Translations under genes and position numbers: made by a program | Source: Paramecium octaurelia | Lineage: Eukaryota; Ciliophora; Oligohymenophorea; Peniculida; Parameciidae | NCBI GenBank assembly: GCA_905182995.1 | Contig: CAJJDP010000134.1 | Span: 253,133-317,132, forward strand | Direction: 5' to 3' | DNA: 64,000 bases | Notes under the pieces: generated by a model | The model's input: the letters and a program-made list of their open reading frames with translations, nothing else | Database searches by the model: none | Told to the model about the DNA's origin: nothing | Part shown: piece by piece, positions 53,099 to 64,000 of the stretch | How the letters are laid out: every line of letters begins with the position of its first letter | Numbering within the stretch: position 1 is the stretch's first letter

Positions 53099-53567
53099 TA
53101 ATTACATTACAATAACACGACTTACAGTGATTCAATCTGAAAATATTATGAGTAAATTCAAAGGTTGAAAATCTTAATAAATTTATCTAAGGGTTGCTTG
53201 GTAAATTTCACCTTAATATAAACTAAATATTAAGCTAATCATATGAAATTTTTAAAATAAAATTAACTAAAATTAAATTAAGATTTTTATTAGAGATCTC
53301 AAACCTAATAATATTTTAATGATCCTGTTATAATATGATTTGATTTTTCTTAAGTTTGAGAACTTAATTTGTAAATATGCTTAGAGGAAAGGGAAGGAAA
53401 ACTAAAAATTACCCAAAGCGAAGTTGAATAGCATAAATAGAAACATCCAATCTTTGAGAATATAGGAAATAATTTATAGAAATTATCCAAACGAATTCTA
53501 TACAGAAACAATATCACATAGATACTCCTTACTCCAATTGCATCAATATTAAATTGATTATAATATA

Positions 53568-56267
53568 ATGTAATTATTAACATCTTTAACTATCAACGCC
53601 GAGAGTAAAAACACATAAGCTAAATCAACTAAGACTTAGAACACTCAAACATTCAAAGTGCATTTTTATCCCAAACAATATATAATTGAGACAAATCAGA
53701 AAACCATAACAATAGATAAACATTTGATTATTGATAGGGACAATGGGAATCTGTATGAAAAAGGTATTTTGTGTGAGGATATATGTAGATGGACCACCAC
53801 CTTAGAGTGAACATCAATAAATGGCTTTTTCTGCTTTTTTAGGTACAATTTACATTCTGGATAAGCCTTTCTTATTGTTAGTGGAGGATGCTGAATTAAT
53901 TTGTACAATAGACGAATAAGATATATTTTAGATTGCCTCAGTGGCATTCTTACCTTATGAGCCAAATGAAAAAATTATGTAATCTGCTAAAGCTAATGAG
54001 ATTTTGAAAATGATAGGACATCTAAGAAAATTATTGGTTATGGGTTTCTATTTCTCTTATGGATATGATTTGACATTATCGAAAGTAAAGTAGAAGATAG
54101 AGGAGAAGACTGAAGAGAAATTCTTATGGAATCTGAATTTAATTAGAAATCATCTTAAGTAATAAATAGATAGGAAATGGTTGACCAATATCATACAAGG
54201 ATTCATAAATTATTTTTATTTGTACATCAATGGAAAAAAACTCGACTTTTATTTAATGAGTAGGAGATCAAGTAAAAGAGCTGGTACCAGATATAATGCA
54301 AGAGGTATAGATGATGATGGTAATGTTGCCAACTTTGTGGAAACAGAATAGATTATATATTATAATAATCATTGCTGTTCTCATCTTTAAGTTAGAGGGA
54401 GTGTACCTATATTTTGGAATCAAAGAGGATTGTTGACAGAGACTAAATTGATGAGATCAGCAGAATTAACAAAAAGTGCATATAAGAAACACTTCAAAGG
54501 TCTATTGGAAGATTATTCAAGGGTTATTTGTTTGAATTTGATGGCTAAAAAGAAAAGTGCAGAATAAATGGTAACAGAAGGATTTGAAGAACAAGTAAAA
54601 TTGAATTCTGATGAATTAATTGGAAATGTCAAATATGAGTGGTTTGACTTTCATCATGAATGTAAAAACAATGATTTCTCGTAATCTAATCCTTTGGTAA
54701 GGAAATTGATGGAACATATTAAAAACTTTGGATTCTATTTGGAAGACTTGAAAACTAAAAAGGTGTTGTCAGTCTAACATGGAATCTTCAGAACCAATTG
54801 TATGGATTGTCTTGATAGAACCAATTTCATCTAAACCAAAATAGCAATGAGTGTTTTCGATATATCAACTAAATAATTAGGAGTGGATTTCTAAAATCTA
54901 TTAAAAATGTCACCCATCGAAGCCTTAGATGAAGATTCAAGCAAAATTACAAATTATTTTATATAGTATTTCAAGAACATTTGGGCAGACAATGGCGACA
55001 TGTTGTCAATCCAATATACAGGAACTGGATCAACTCATACAAATATTACTAGAACTGGACAGAGAGACATTACTGGTTCTTTGGATCATGGCACCAAATC
55101 ATTGATAAGATTTGTTAATTAGAATTTTGGGGATAATGATAAATAGGAGGCCATAGATATTTTATTGGGCAATCATGCTGATATCACTGCCTCATATAGT
55201 AAATAGATAGATGAAAAGCTAAAATCAAGATTTTAGGACTTTTGTAGTTTTTCTGATCGCTCTATTCTGGTAGTAACTTGGAATGTAGGAGGACAAACTG
55301 TTTCATAATCTTATGATTTAAATAAATAGATTATTGATTACGCTGCAGACATTATTGTAATTGGATTACAAGAAATGGTTACTTCTGGAACTGGATTGGT
55401 GGTTGGATCATCTTAATATCTATAAGATTGGGATAAGTTGATTGCTAGTAATCTACGATAGAAGGATAAGTACATCTACATTAAATCCAAAGAATTATTA
55501 GGAATTGGATTGTTTATTTATGCTAAGGAGAGATTTCAAGACAGAATCACAAAAGTTAGTTATGATACAATTAAACTGGGGTTCTTGGGTCAAATTGCAA
55601 ACAAAGGTGCTGTAGTAATTAAAATGTTGATTGATGATACCCTAATATGTTTTATCAATTGCCATCTGGAACATGGATAGAAGAGTCTCTCTACTAGATT
55701 GCAGAGTCTCAAAGATATTCATTAAAATATTTTCAATCAAATAGGTATAGGGAAGAAGAAAGAAGAGAAAATTGAATAATGTGATTATCGAATCCTATTT
55801 GGAGATTTAAATTTCAGAATCAACCTAGAAGCAGACAAGGTGATAACATCTACTCAAAGACACAAATTGTTTATAGATTAAAGTAGAATACATGAAGCCA
55901 AGGAAACTCTTTAGTATATAGTTCATTTAATATTAGAAACTTGTAAAAGTATGATGAAATCATAAGTAATCGAGAACAAAATTAATATCTAAAGTAGTAC
56001 AAAGAATCTGACATTAACTTTCTCCCTACATATAAATTTGAGCCTTATTCAAATATTTATGATAAATTAAGAACCCCATCTTGGACTGATAGAATCTTAG
56101 TGGGGTAGAATGAGCATTGTGAACACAAATACCAATATTACAAATGTCATGATATCAACTACAGTGACCATAGGCCAGTTAGTGCTTTAATTAATGTAAG
56201 AACCAGAAAAGAAATAGCAGAAAAGAAGGCAGAAGTCATTTAATCAATATATAAAAATGAATCATGA
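53568..56267 (+). CDS. Sac domain plus inositol polyphosphate 5-phosphatase (synaptojanin-like)
   Basis: Three exons, introns 53764-53788 and 55914-55936, 883 aa. The Sac domain (about residues 60-480) ends with the catalytic loop [13 protein letters not shown], the CX5R(T) signature. The 5-phosphatase domain (about 555-865) has [37 protein letters not shown] and SDHRPVSA, all catalytic residues present. Such enzymes strip phosphates from PI(4,5)P2 and other phosphoinositides during endocytosis. No C-terminal Pro-rich region is seen. The frame is open upstream to an ATG at 53319, with coding-like composition, so the true start may be 83 codons earlier. Confidence 0.92.
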
Positions 56268-57194
56268 TATAATCATCAAGAATATAGCAAAGAATTTTAA
56301 GTTTTTTTCGTAGAATTATGATTCCAAGTCCCCTACATTTTAAAGTCAAATAATTTTCATTTTATTCTTACCCATCTTTGTTACTAAATGATATGTTGTT
56401 CAATATTCCTCATGTGCTTGTATCACTTATCATTTAATCATAATACACTAAGAATTCTCTTTAATGATTGTGTAAATAACATCAGAATCAGTTCTTCCCT
56501 ACTTATTATAATGTTTCGAATCTATAATCTGATAATTATTAGGTAAAGAACATTATTTTTATTAATTTCTATTTAAAGTTGAAACCCACGATTCAACTCA
56601 AAATTAACTATGTGATTCAATACCTTTATCTCCACTTCCAATATTATACTCTTTCAAATATACTAAACTATATAGCAATATCTTTAAATTACCTTTTCAC
56701 ATTAAATCATAAAATTTGAAACTGAAGGTTATCCACTTATTACAAAATATAAGTTGTAAGGTTACTTTCAGTTCTAAAATAAAAATGCATTTAATAAGAC
56801 ACAGTTAATGATGTTCATAATTTGGAACAAATGTTAAAAAGTTAGCAAGTTAGATGCCTCAAAAATTACCTTTAAGCTTATGATTCAAAATTTTCCATTT
56901 AAAAAAGATGGAATAACTTTACCATAACGATTCTCATTAAGTATCAAATCCTAGCTTTCTTTTTTATTATATCATAATTCAGTACTCCAAAAATCTTAAC
57001 TGTTTTTGATAAGTTATTAATAAATGATCTTTTTTGTATTAAAAGAATTTTAAGATTTAAAAGCTTAATGGCTAATAAAAGAATTAGAAAATATGAATAA
57101 AACATAAACTAGTTACTTAAATATAATTATACTACTCTATTTCATATTTTGAATTATTTCACTCCTTTATTAGCTTTGTATATAAATGAATAGT
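56268..57194 (-). pseudogene. decayed minus-strand coding remnant
   Basis: Between about 56330 and 56560 a minus-strand frame reads like protein (HYNKQGRTDSDVIYTIIKE; TTYHLVTKMGKNKMK) but carries in-frame TGAs at 56430-56432 and 56400-56402. A 23-nt intron could move it into another coherent frame (NNISFSNKDGQEQNENYL) that also has a TGA. The rest, up to 57194, is AT-rich without a clear gene. Confidence 0.35.
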
Positions 57195-57535
57195 TCACTA
57201 CTTAATTAAATCAGAATTTGAATTTTTGCTTGAATAAATTTTGATAATTCCAACAACACCTACTTTATTATTGGCTCCAGGAATTTCTTTTTTCAATTTG
57301 ATCAACCAGAAATTGAAAATCAATGATATAGCGCAATAGAGAAAATATGTTTCATCAACCATCTATTCTGGTTCTTTTGTGTAAGAACGCTATTTTTTTT
57401 TGGATACTTCAGAGTATTTTGAAATTTTAGTTTAAATGGCAGTTTTTATGGTGGTTATTGAGGATCTTATTTTTCTCTTTTAGGTGTAATTGCCTTATTA
57501 CTATTTTACAATAGGTAGTAATGGGTATCAGCCAT
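57195..57535 (-). pseudogene. small membrane protein, one-base frame break
   Basis: From ATG 57535 the frame reads HYYLLQNSNKAITPKREK and a Pro/Lys-rich part, then is lost at the A9 run (57392-57400 region). One extra A restores KEPEQMVDETYFLYCAISLI with a membrane segment and an end at TGA 57195-57197, about 113 aa in all. No family recognised. Confidence 0.45.
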
Positions 57536-59011
57536 TATTTATAACCAATATATATGTCTTCAGGTTTTGATAAAATTTGATTAATACACACCATATAATT
57601 CAAATTAATCAATATTTAGATACATTTAGATTATTAGAATGCTAAGAATAAATCAGTACGGCCATTGAAAAAGTATTTGTTGCCAAATTAATCCTTAAAA
57701 AGTGCAAAATTCGTTTCATATATCTCTTGGAATATTTGAAAAGGTTTCATTTTTTTTTGTCTCAAAACTATCAATACAAATTATAGGTTAAATCTCATTT
57801 ATTTGCTTTATCCCAATCACAACTGCAAACAACTATGCTTCTTAGTCCAATTTTATTTAATAATCTTAGTGTTCCTTTGTATACTTCTCCTAGTATTGTT
57901 GGATTTACGGCTTGATATGATTCTATTATAACAATAAAAAATCTAATAATAGTTATTCTAAAATTAGTTCTTTAAAAGTTAGCTCGAGATTTCGATAAAT
58001 TAACTCTTAAATTTGATTTTTAGACAATCTTTTCTATTTGTTTATGTTATGAAATTTTAAAGTCTTAATTTAAGTTTATATAAATTGACATTAAATTAAA
58101 TGTTTAATTAATGTATTATAACTCAATTGAAATATTCTCTCTAATTCCCTTGAATTTTTCGCAAATTCTATCAAACAGATAATTTATAACAAAGTCTGTA
58201 AATTAGGTTTTTCAGATTAAAAATTCACATCCAAATATTGTAAACTTTCCATGTCATCCTTCCGCATACTTACATTCATATATTTTGGAAAGTTATTGAT
58301 AACTGCAATAAAATAAAAACTCTCTTGACATTTTTTTAGGTGTTTACAAAAAACAAATAAGTAATCGATAGTCAAAAAGATTCTGAGTTATCTTACTGAT
58401 TCTGTTAGTAGTTTAAAATTCTGATTGAATTTAGCATTGGATTTCAAATATTTTAATTAAATAGCCTGATATTTAATTTTACTAAAATCCAGTAAATTTA
58501 TTTAATAAGTGAACATGTATGAGGTTAGAAGTTTTTACTGAGTAGTGTAATTCCTTTGATCTTTTTTTATGAAATATACGAATTTACTCAATTAATCTCA
58601 ATTTTAGGGAAAGCAATACATACATTAGATACTATATAATCTACTGTAGATTAAAATGCTAATCTTTTTATAGTTGTAATTTCTTCAAGTATTACTTGTG
58701 GAAAATCATAAATAAACTTTTTTCTAATAGAAAATGGTAAAGTTTTATTGCCATATAATTGAAATTGCCTCAAGTTAAATTTACTTCTTATAAATTGTGA
58801 TTAATACATATCTTTAAGTTTGGTACCCTTATAGCAATTCATTATATCAATAACATAATTCACTCATCTAATAATAGCCTAAGCTAAAATAATACCTTGA
58901 AGATTTGAGCCAATTCTGCCGTCAAATTGATCCAAAAAATTGAATATTTAACTAACTTTGAAAATCAACAAGATTCTTTAATTCCAAATCAAATTTATTT
59001 ATAATGATAAT
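57536..59011 (-). pseudogene. degenerate coding region with in-frame TGAs
   Basis: A minus-strand frame from about 59000 to 58560 reads coherently (NFLDQFDGRIGSNLQGIILA; LRQFQLYGNKTLPFSIRKK) but contains TGA at 58864-58866 and 58588-58590. A separate coherent piece lies near 57800-57950 (NPTILGEVYKGTLRLLNKIG). No single gene can be reconstructed and no family is assigned. Other parts are AT-rich with no gene seen. Confidence 0.4.
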
Positions 59012-60275
59012 TCAATCAAACTGCACCTAAAAAATCTCAAATTCTTTGATATTTGGAATTGAGTAACCAAAGATCTGTGTCTCTAGTTATGAATTTCCAA
59101 AATCATAAGATTTTTAAATAGAGCTACCTGTTTGAAAATCCGCTCCAATAAATAAATCGTGGCCACTTCCGAAAATGGGTCCGTATGATTCACTACAATA
59201 AATGGCGTTCGATCGTTATCCTAATTTTATAGGATATATTTCATCATATGTCTCTGAGAATAAAAATGAAGATAATTAATGATCTGCAACATAAGTTCCT
59301 TTAGATTTATCCGAAAGACAAGGTGAATAACCACCAAATATGTATCCACTTTTAGATGCAAAAATCATTAATAAATCTTTTTTCTTATCTGCTTTTTTCC
59401 AAAAAGTTTATATATTTAATCCATCTCTAGTATCTAAATAAATTTGTTAAAGGCTTATTTTTTTGGTGTAATTTTATTTATGTTGAATAAAATTGAGTAA
59501 TTTTTATTTTGAATACAATGTCAACAACTTTTATTCATTCTATAGCAAAACAATTTTATTAAGAAAATTTAATTATTCGTAATCATACAATTTTATGAAT
59601 TTTAATAAATTTTTGTATTAGGGATAATCTTATTAATTTTCTATTGAGAGTTGTTGTTTAACACCACTTAGAATTTCCATTAAAATTTTATTCAATTCTT
59701 CAGAATTATTTCTTGTAAGGTCTTATAGGTGCTAATATAAATCCTATTCATTTTCTTTAATAGTTGAATAATTAACTGAATCCTCTAATTATTAAAGTTT
59801 CAGAATTTATTGTTTAAAAGAATCAAGCTTAAAGACCTAAAATTGTCCAAATTAATACGTCATTTAATTAGTTTCTAATTTTCTATTTCATTTCTGAAAT
59901 ATTTTTGGAATCATATTCTAACTCTTATTACACTTTTAAAAGAAGCTTTTATAAGTCTTTCAAAATATTATTGAAATCATCAAAAATATTAACAATGGTT
60001 TTATCATTAAATTTCTCCATAAAAGTAAAAAACTGTTTCAGAGAACTTTTAATATTTAGCTTAGATATCAAATGTTCAGGTTACTGAAATAACTATAAAA
60101 ATAATTTATGAAATCCTACAGTCTTGATATGTATTATATTTATAGGATTCAAATGTGGAGTTATATACTCGAGTTCCTAATAGCATATGTCACACATATA
60201 CTCGACTTTTTCCCTTCCTATATTAAGATAAAGAAGAAATGATCCTTCATGCTTTGGGCAAGAAATTTATTTCAT
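59012..60275 (-). CDS. TLDc-domain protein with N-terminal Cys/His motif
   Basis: Two exons, intron 59837-59858 (22 nt), 413 aa. N-terminus has a B-box-like finger (ISCPKHEGSFLLYL ... YMCDICYQEL). A coiled-coil middle (about residues 90-250) is rich in Gln and Lys. The C-terminal 160 residues are a TLDc domain: FWKKADKKKDLLMIFASKSG, YIFGGYSPC, SSFLFSETYDEIYPIKL, IYCSESYGPIFGSGHDLFI and FQTGSS. TLDc proteins are linked to oxidative-stress protection and V-ATPase regulation; this finger/coil/TLDc layout is common in ciliates. Frame is intact. Confidence 0.88.
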
Positions 60276-60898
60276 TTTTTCTATTAACAAAAATAACTAA
60301 TAAATTACTTATTAAATATGCCTAAATTTGGAAAACTAATTTAAAATATTTTGAAGTGTATTATTAAGAGATATTAGGCAAAACATTTAATCAAACTCTA
60401 ACGTTCTTAATCTTTTGGAGTAAATTGTTCAATTAATATGAGTTATTTCACAAAATTTTCTAAGTTTAAATAATAATATTAGAGACAAGAAACTTTGATA
60501 TTAATTTCAAAGCTTTATCAAAGAATAGGCTCTAAGAATTTGATTATCAAAATATTTTATGGAATTTCAAAATTCTATTATGAAATTGTTAATAAGCTTG
60601 TTCAATTAATTAAAGAGTATTTAGGAATGTTAAGTGGAGATTATTGAGAATCAATCTTATAATAAACACCGAAGATCAGCTACATGAATCATCAATGCAA
60701 TGATGCAGTCATTTAAAATATTTTTAATCAATTATTCAATTTAAATATACAGATAAATACGCATCATTTTCAAATTAAATCCTGAATAAATATGCATATT
60801 TTATAATTTTTTTATTTAACGAAACAATATTATCCTTGAAAATGCTCATTATCCTATATTTGATTTGTTATATTGACCAAGCCGACAGATTTTCTATT
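60276..60898. other. intergenic, no gene seen
   Basis: About 620 bp of AT-rich DNA upstream of the TLDc gene with short frames only. Confidence 0.4.
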
Positions 60899-61197
60899 TC
60901 AATTATTAGGCTCTTAGGCAAGTTTCAAATATATTCTTTTGCACCTTTCACACATAAAGTATCTACCATTGTTAATCTATCTATAATATTTAACTAGTCA
61001 CCACGTACAAATATTTACCATAAATATCTTCATTATCAATTTAGACTATTAGATCAGGAATGTTTTGCTAGAATTTGAAACCCTCAAATTTTAATGAATC
61101 TATATCATCTAATAAATTTTATTGCTAATTAACTTATATAACATTAATTTGAATTATTGAATAAGAACAATTATCTTTTGAAAATGTTATAATTATA
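60899..61197 (-). CDS. 3' part of a gene split by the telomere/contig junction
   Basis: Reading right to left, the frame enters through the 55-bp shared segment (SKDNCSYSIIQIN), continues LLDDIDSLKFEGFKFQQN, has a 25-nt intron at 60994-61018 and ends with a CxxC motif (GRYFMCERCKRIYLKLAQEP) at TGA 60899-60901. Its 5' part is not at 61198 onward but at 62298-62731, beyond the telomere and the N. Function unknown. Confidence 0.55.
61143..61197. repeat. 55-bp segment shared with 62298-62352 (left copy)
   Basis: Identical to 62298-62352. After it the two copies diverge at a TA: here aataatgatg follows, there ttaatatatc. It is the point where the telomere-ending contig and the next contig share sequence. 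Confidence 0.9.
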
Positions 61198-61233
61198 AAT
61201 AATGATGTGAAAAATTAGGTCATTTGCAAGGAC

Positions 61234-62209
61234 TCACATTATGTTTTGATCAGCTTTCTTTCTAATTCTTTCAGCTAACTTTTGCATTTTTTCTCTTATA
61301 GATTTCTGGATGTTAGTGTAACATATTGATTTGACGTCCTAAACATACTCCTAGACTTTTTCCAATTTTTCAATCCAATTCCTTGGGTCTCAAAATAAAT
61401 AGTCCATAATTTGTCCAAAAGTCATTCGTTTTTTATGGGATATGCATATTCTCCATCGATGCCCGCGATTCTCCTTATAACCTGTTGTTAAATTCTCCTT
61501 CCTACTTCGTCATTCTCCTCATAGCTAACGATTCTATCTTTCCCCTCCATCTCATCAAACTTCTTTTAGAGCAAGCTTCTCCCCAAAATTTAGTCTCCAT
61601 TCTATTCATGAAATTTCTTTAATGAATCATATGTATCAAATTAATCTTCTTCCAACCTAGAGGATTTCAAATCATTCTCTTACTATTAATTCCAGAGAAA
61701 AAAAATTGTAAAGTTATATGGTTTATAGCCACATTAAGCTCTCCTAATCATAAGAGTATAATTGTATTCTGAACAAAGTAATCTTCAGCTATTTTGTTTA
61801 GCATCAAATTCTGGTCTTCCAATCACTCTATCAATTATAGATTTTGGAAAACTCTTATTTAAGGCTAAGATTTTTCTAAACATATTTCTCTTTATGATTT
61901 ACCATTATTTCACCATAGATTTCTTTTGCCTCCATATCTTAAGATTATTGTATCTAATGTGTGGAAGGATATATAACACTCAGAGTTTGTTTATAGTCTA
62001 AAGGGTACAATCTTTCGAATAAAACCAAGTTCAGCGGTCTTTTAGGCCACAATCTTTTTCTTCGTCTAAATTTAGTATCTTAGATTGGCCTTTCTGTTCA
62101 ACCACGTCCCAAGGGATCTGAATTTCTCTACTTATCCTATCATTAATTCTTCCAACTTTGCATTTGTCTATTTGATAAGTATTTAGTTTTCTTCAGGTTT
62201 ACTTTGAGT
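61234..62209 (-). pseudogene. degenerate gene lying between the TA junction and the telomere
   Basis: A single minus-strand frame reads like a real protein for about 320 codons (GRINDRISREIQIPWDVVEQ; NNLKIWRQKKSMVKQWQIIK; KSIIDRVIGRPEFDAKQ; KFDEMEGKDRIVSYEENDEV), with TGA at 62031-62033, 61980-61982 and 61785-61787. The frame shifts at the A6 run 61429-61434, then continues FGQIMDYLF, TGA 61390-61392, DPRNWIEKLEKVQEYVQ, ending at TGA 61234-61236. GC is higher than in neighbouring spacers. No family recognised. The whole segment is absent from the alternative junction (62298 onward). Confidence 0.6.
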
Positions 62210-62221
62210 TAGTATTCCTAA

Positions 62222-62296
62222 GGGTTTGGGTTTGGGTTTGGGTTTGGGTTTGGGGTTGGGGTTGGGGTTGGGGTTGGGGTTGGGGTTGGGTTTGGG
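62222..62296 (+). repeat. telomeric repeat tract, G3T3 and G4T2 units
   Basis: About 12 units of GGGTTT followed by GGGGTT, ending GGGTTTGGG. This mixture is the known Paramecium telomere. The G-rich strand runs 5' to 3' to the right, so it caps a chromosome whose body is to the left (61198-62221). It abuts an N at 62297, so it is a contig end and not an interstitial array. Confidence 0.95.
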
Positions 62297-62297
62297 N

Positions 62298-62352
62298 ATT
62301 AATTTGAATTATTGAATAAGAACAATTATCTTTTGAAAATGTTATAATTATA
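62298..62352. repeat. 55-bp segment shared with 61143-61197 (right copy)
   Basis: First 55 bases after the N at 62297, identical to 61143-61197. Beyond it the sequence is unrelated to 61198 onward. Confidence 0.9.
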
Positions 62353-62731
62353 TTAATATATCTCTTGAAAGAATTAAAATTTGTTTTGAATTTACCTATT
62401 TTTGTTTTTTTCAACTTCTCAAGTATTCTGAATCTTAAAGATATATCCTAGTAAAAATATTAAGAATCATTAAGGATATAAAATATATCTTCAAATTTAA
62501 AATTATGTCATACATGATTTCTTTATTCACCTAAAATTACTTATTTTGAAATGCTTCATAAAATAATCTTTCAACATGATGAATATCAATATGTTCTACT
62601 CCAGATGCATTTAATTCATGTAATACATTAAAGAAGTTAGGTATAGTTTAGTTGAATATTAATTAGATATCGATTAATTATCTTCTTGATAGAGATTGTT
62701 TATTTGATAAGGTTAATTCCAATATTTTCAT
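62298..62731 (-). CDS. 5' part of the gene that ends at 60899
   Basis: From ATG 62731 the frame reads MKILELTLSNKQSLSRR, IPNFFNVLHELNASGVEHID, then EIMYDIILNLKIYFISLMIL. Near 62411-62413 there is an in-frame TGA (EYLRS-x-KKQKQ). A 32-nt intron just after it, or a 20-nt one earlier, leads into the frame KRYINIIITFSKDNCSYSII, which crosses the 55-bp shared segment and joins the coding part at 60899-61197. The exact splice pattern is unsettled. Domain unknown. Confidence 0.45.
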
Positions 62732-64000
62732 AAAAATGAATAAAAAATATTCCTTTAACATACATTATTATTTAATTTATCCTAAATCTAAATGGAACAG
62801 TTTAAAATGGGTTGATAGTTAAATTGAAGAAATTTATCTAGCTAAACTGCTTAAAATTAAATTTGATTTTCCAATCAATAGCATGTGAAATTACTAATCA
62901 AATAATATTTTGATATCTTTATGATTGTACTTCTTATAATAAACGTAATTTGCGATGTAAAATAATAAAAAACAATTTATACATCATTCTTGAGCTAAGA
63001 GGGCTATTAATATACATTTCTCTTCATTGAAAAGAAATAATAAAATGTATACATTTCCTTTAAACATTATTTTACTTCTTTAAATGTATAAATAAAATAC
63101 TTAGTTAATTTATTAGTTTAAAACTATTATTTTCATTCTTATTAGCTAATATTTTTAAAACATTTCTACTCTAATAATTTTATATTATTAAACACTAAAA
63201 TAAATTATGAGAATCAAATATTGATAATTGAAATTTACCACATTTAATTTATTTCCAAGACAATGCTGAAGCCACAAACATTTTCATATTTGCCTTAACA
63301 ATTATTTTCTTTAATAATAGTTCGGAGAAAAATTTATTTCATCAATCAAAGAGAGTCATAGTTATCTTATCTCTCGATTATTAAAATTCTGCCTGGTCAA
63401 AATCCATTTTTTATGGTTCGAAAATGTAATATTTTTTTTTTCTTAATTTCAAATAAGTTATAGTCTTATTGATAATACTCTCTATCTTCCTATTCTTTTT
63501 AATCATCATAGTATATAAGTTTTCCTTTTTAAATATGGAATATTAAAAATAACAAGAACATTAAATAATAATCAATTTTATTACTTTTTGGAGTCAATCA
63601 ATATGTAGAATAAGTAAAAATTTGAGATTGTGACTATGAAATATGAAAAAATTAATCAAATTAAGTTGAATTGCTATTGTAATCTATTATTATTAGATCC
63701 ATTATAATCAATTTTAATAGTAGTACTTTGTTAAGGATTTCAAAAATTTTACTTCTTTAAATCAGGAGAATTTAAACTGATCGGAAATTTTAATGAGATT
63801 GCAAATTTAAAGTGGCTTTATTCGTTTCGGTAATAGAACAATTATTTGACTTTAAATAGTACAAATAAGTGTTCCATAAGGAGTTTAAATTCCATAAATA
63901 ATAATAAAATTTTAACCTCGCTGAGCTTTGGGTAATAATATATTACTGTTATCACTTATACTAAATTTGAAGATTTAATGCTAATTGGATTTAGAATAGG
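62732..64000. other. AT-rich end of window, no gene recognised
   Basis: Only short frames on both strands, long A and T runs, and no repeat or RNA gene recognised. Coding remnants cannot be excluded. Confidence 0.4.

Noticed and set aside
24000..62000. Euplotes-style +1 programmed frameshifting as the cause of the breaks
   Set aside because: The breaks need an added base, the opposite sign, and intact genes here show no such sites.
62222..62296. Interstitial telomere repeat from an ancient chromosome fusion
   Set aside because: The tract ends exactly at an N and has the orientation of a terminal cap, and the next bases repeat sequence 1155 bp upstream.
43098..62731. A genome-wide reassignment of TGA to tryptophan
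   Set aside because: Intact genes in the window end cleanly at TGA and use TGG for Trp, so TGA is a normal stop.

Overview
The window is macronuclear DNA of a Paramecium-type ciliate, most like the P. aurelia group. Only TGA works as a stop, and TAA and TAG read as glutamine inside dozens of otherwise conserved proteins. Introns are tiny (about 20-35 nt, mostly GTA...TAG). DNA is very AT-rich, and a G4T2/G3T3 telomere tract lies at 62222-62296. A standard-code ORF scan fails here, so the genes below were read with TGA-only stops and with introns spliced by eye. For most multi-exon genes the spliced length is an exact multiple of three.

Layout. 0.4-23.8 kb is a dense, intact block: B-box/WD40 protein, RING finger, large multi-pass membrane protein, PH-like plus protein kinase, ankyrin protein, MORN-repeat protein, EF-hand protein, syntaxin, a second kinase, two paralogous cyclic-nucleotide-binding proteins, PIG-A GlcNAc transferase, J-domain protein and serine carboxypeptidase. 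23.9-25.6 kb holds decayed genes. 26.2-31.2 kb is one 1636-aa SecA-like ATPase. At 31.6-33.7 kb two identical 1088-bp copies flank an N, almost certainly unmerged contig ends; they carry an effector-binding-domain (GyrI-like) protein. 34-45 kb mixes broken and intact genes: a twice-frameshifted membrane protein, an eIF4A-like helicase with eroded motifs, a PX-domain protein and a WD40 protein with an in-frame TGA at a tryptophan position. 45.2-52.7 kb encodes a 2473-aa cysteine-rich surface-antigen-like protein. 53.6-56.3 kb encodes a Sac/5-phosphatase (synaptojanin-like) and 59.0-60.3 kb a TLDc protein.

The most interesting structure is at 61-62.7 kb. A telomere-capped end (62222-62296), an N, then sequence restarting with 55 bp identical to 61143-61197 and diverging afterwards. 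A reading frame runs coherently across that 55-bp overlap if the 1.1 kb between is left out. This looks like two alternative macronuclear products of one locus: fragmentation with telomere addition versus internal deletion.

Functionally, many intact genes fit signalling and membrane traffic (kinases, cyclic nucleotide sensors, syntaxin, PX protein, Sac/5-phosphatase) and surface biology (PIG-A for GPI anchors; surface antigen). This is a collection of neighbours, not an operon-like system. No tRNA, rRNA or CRISPR was seen.
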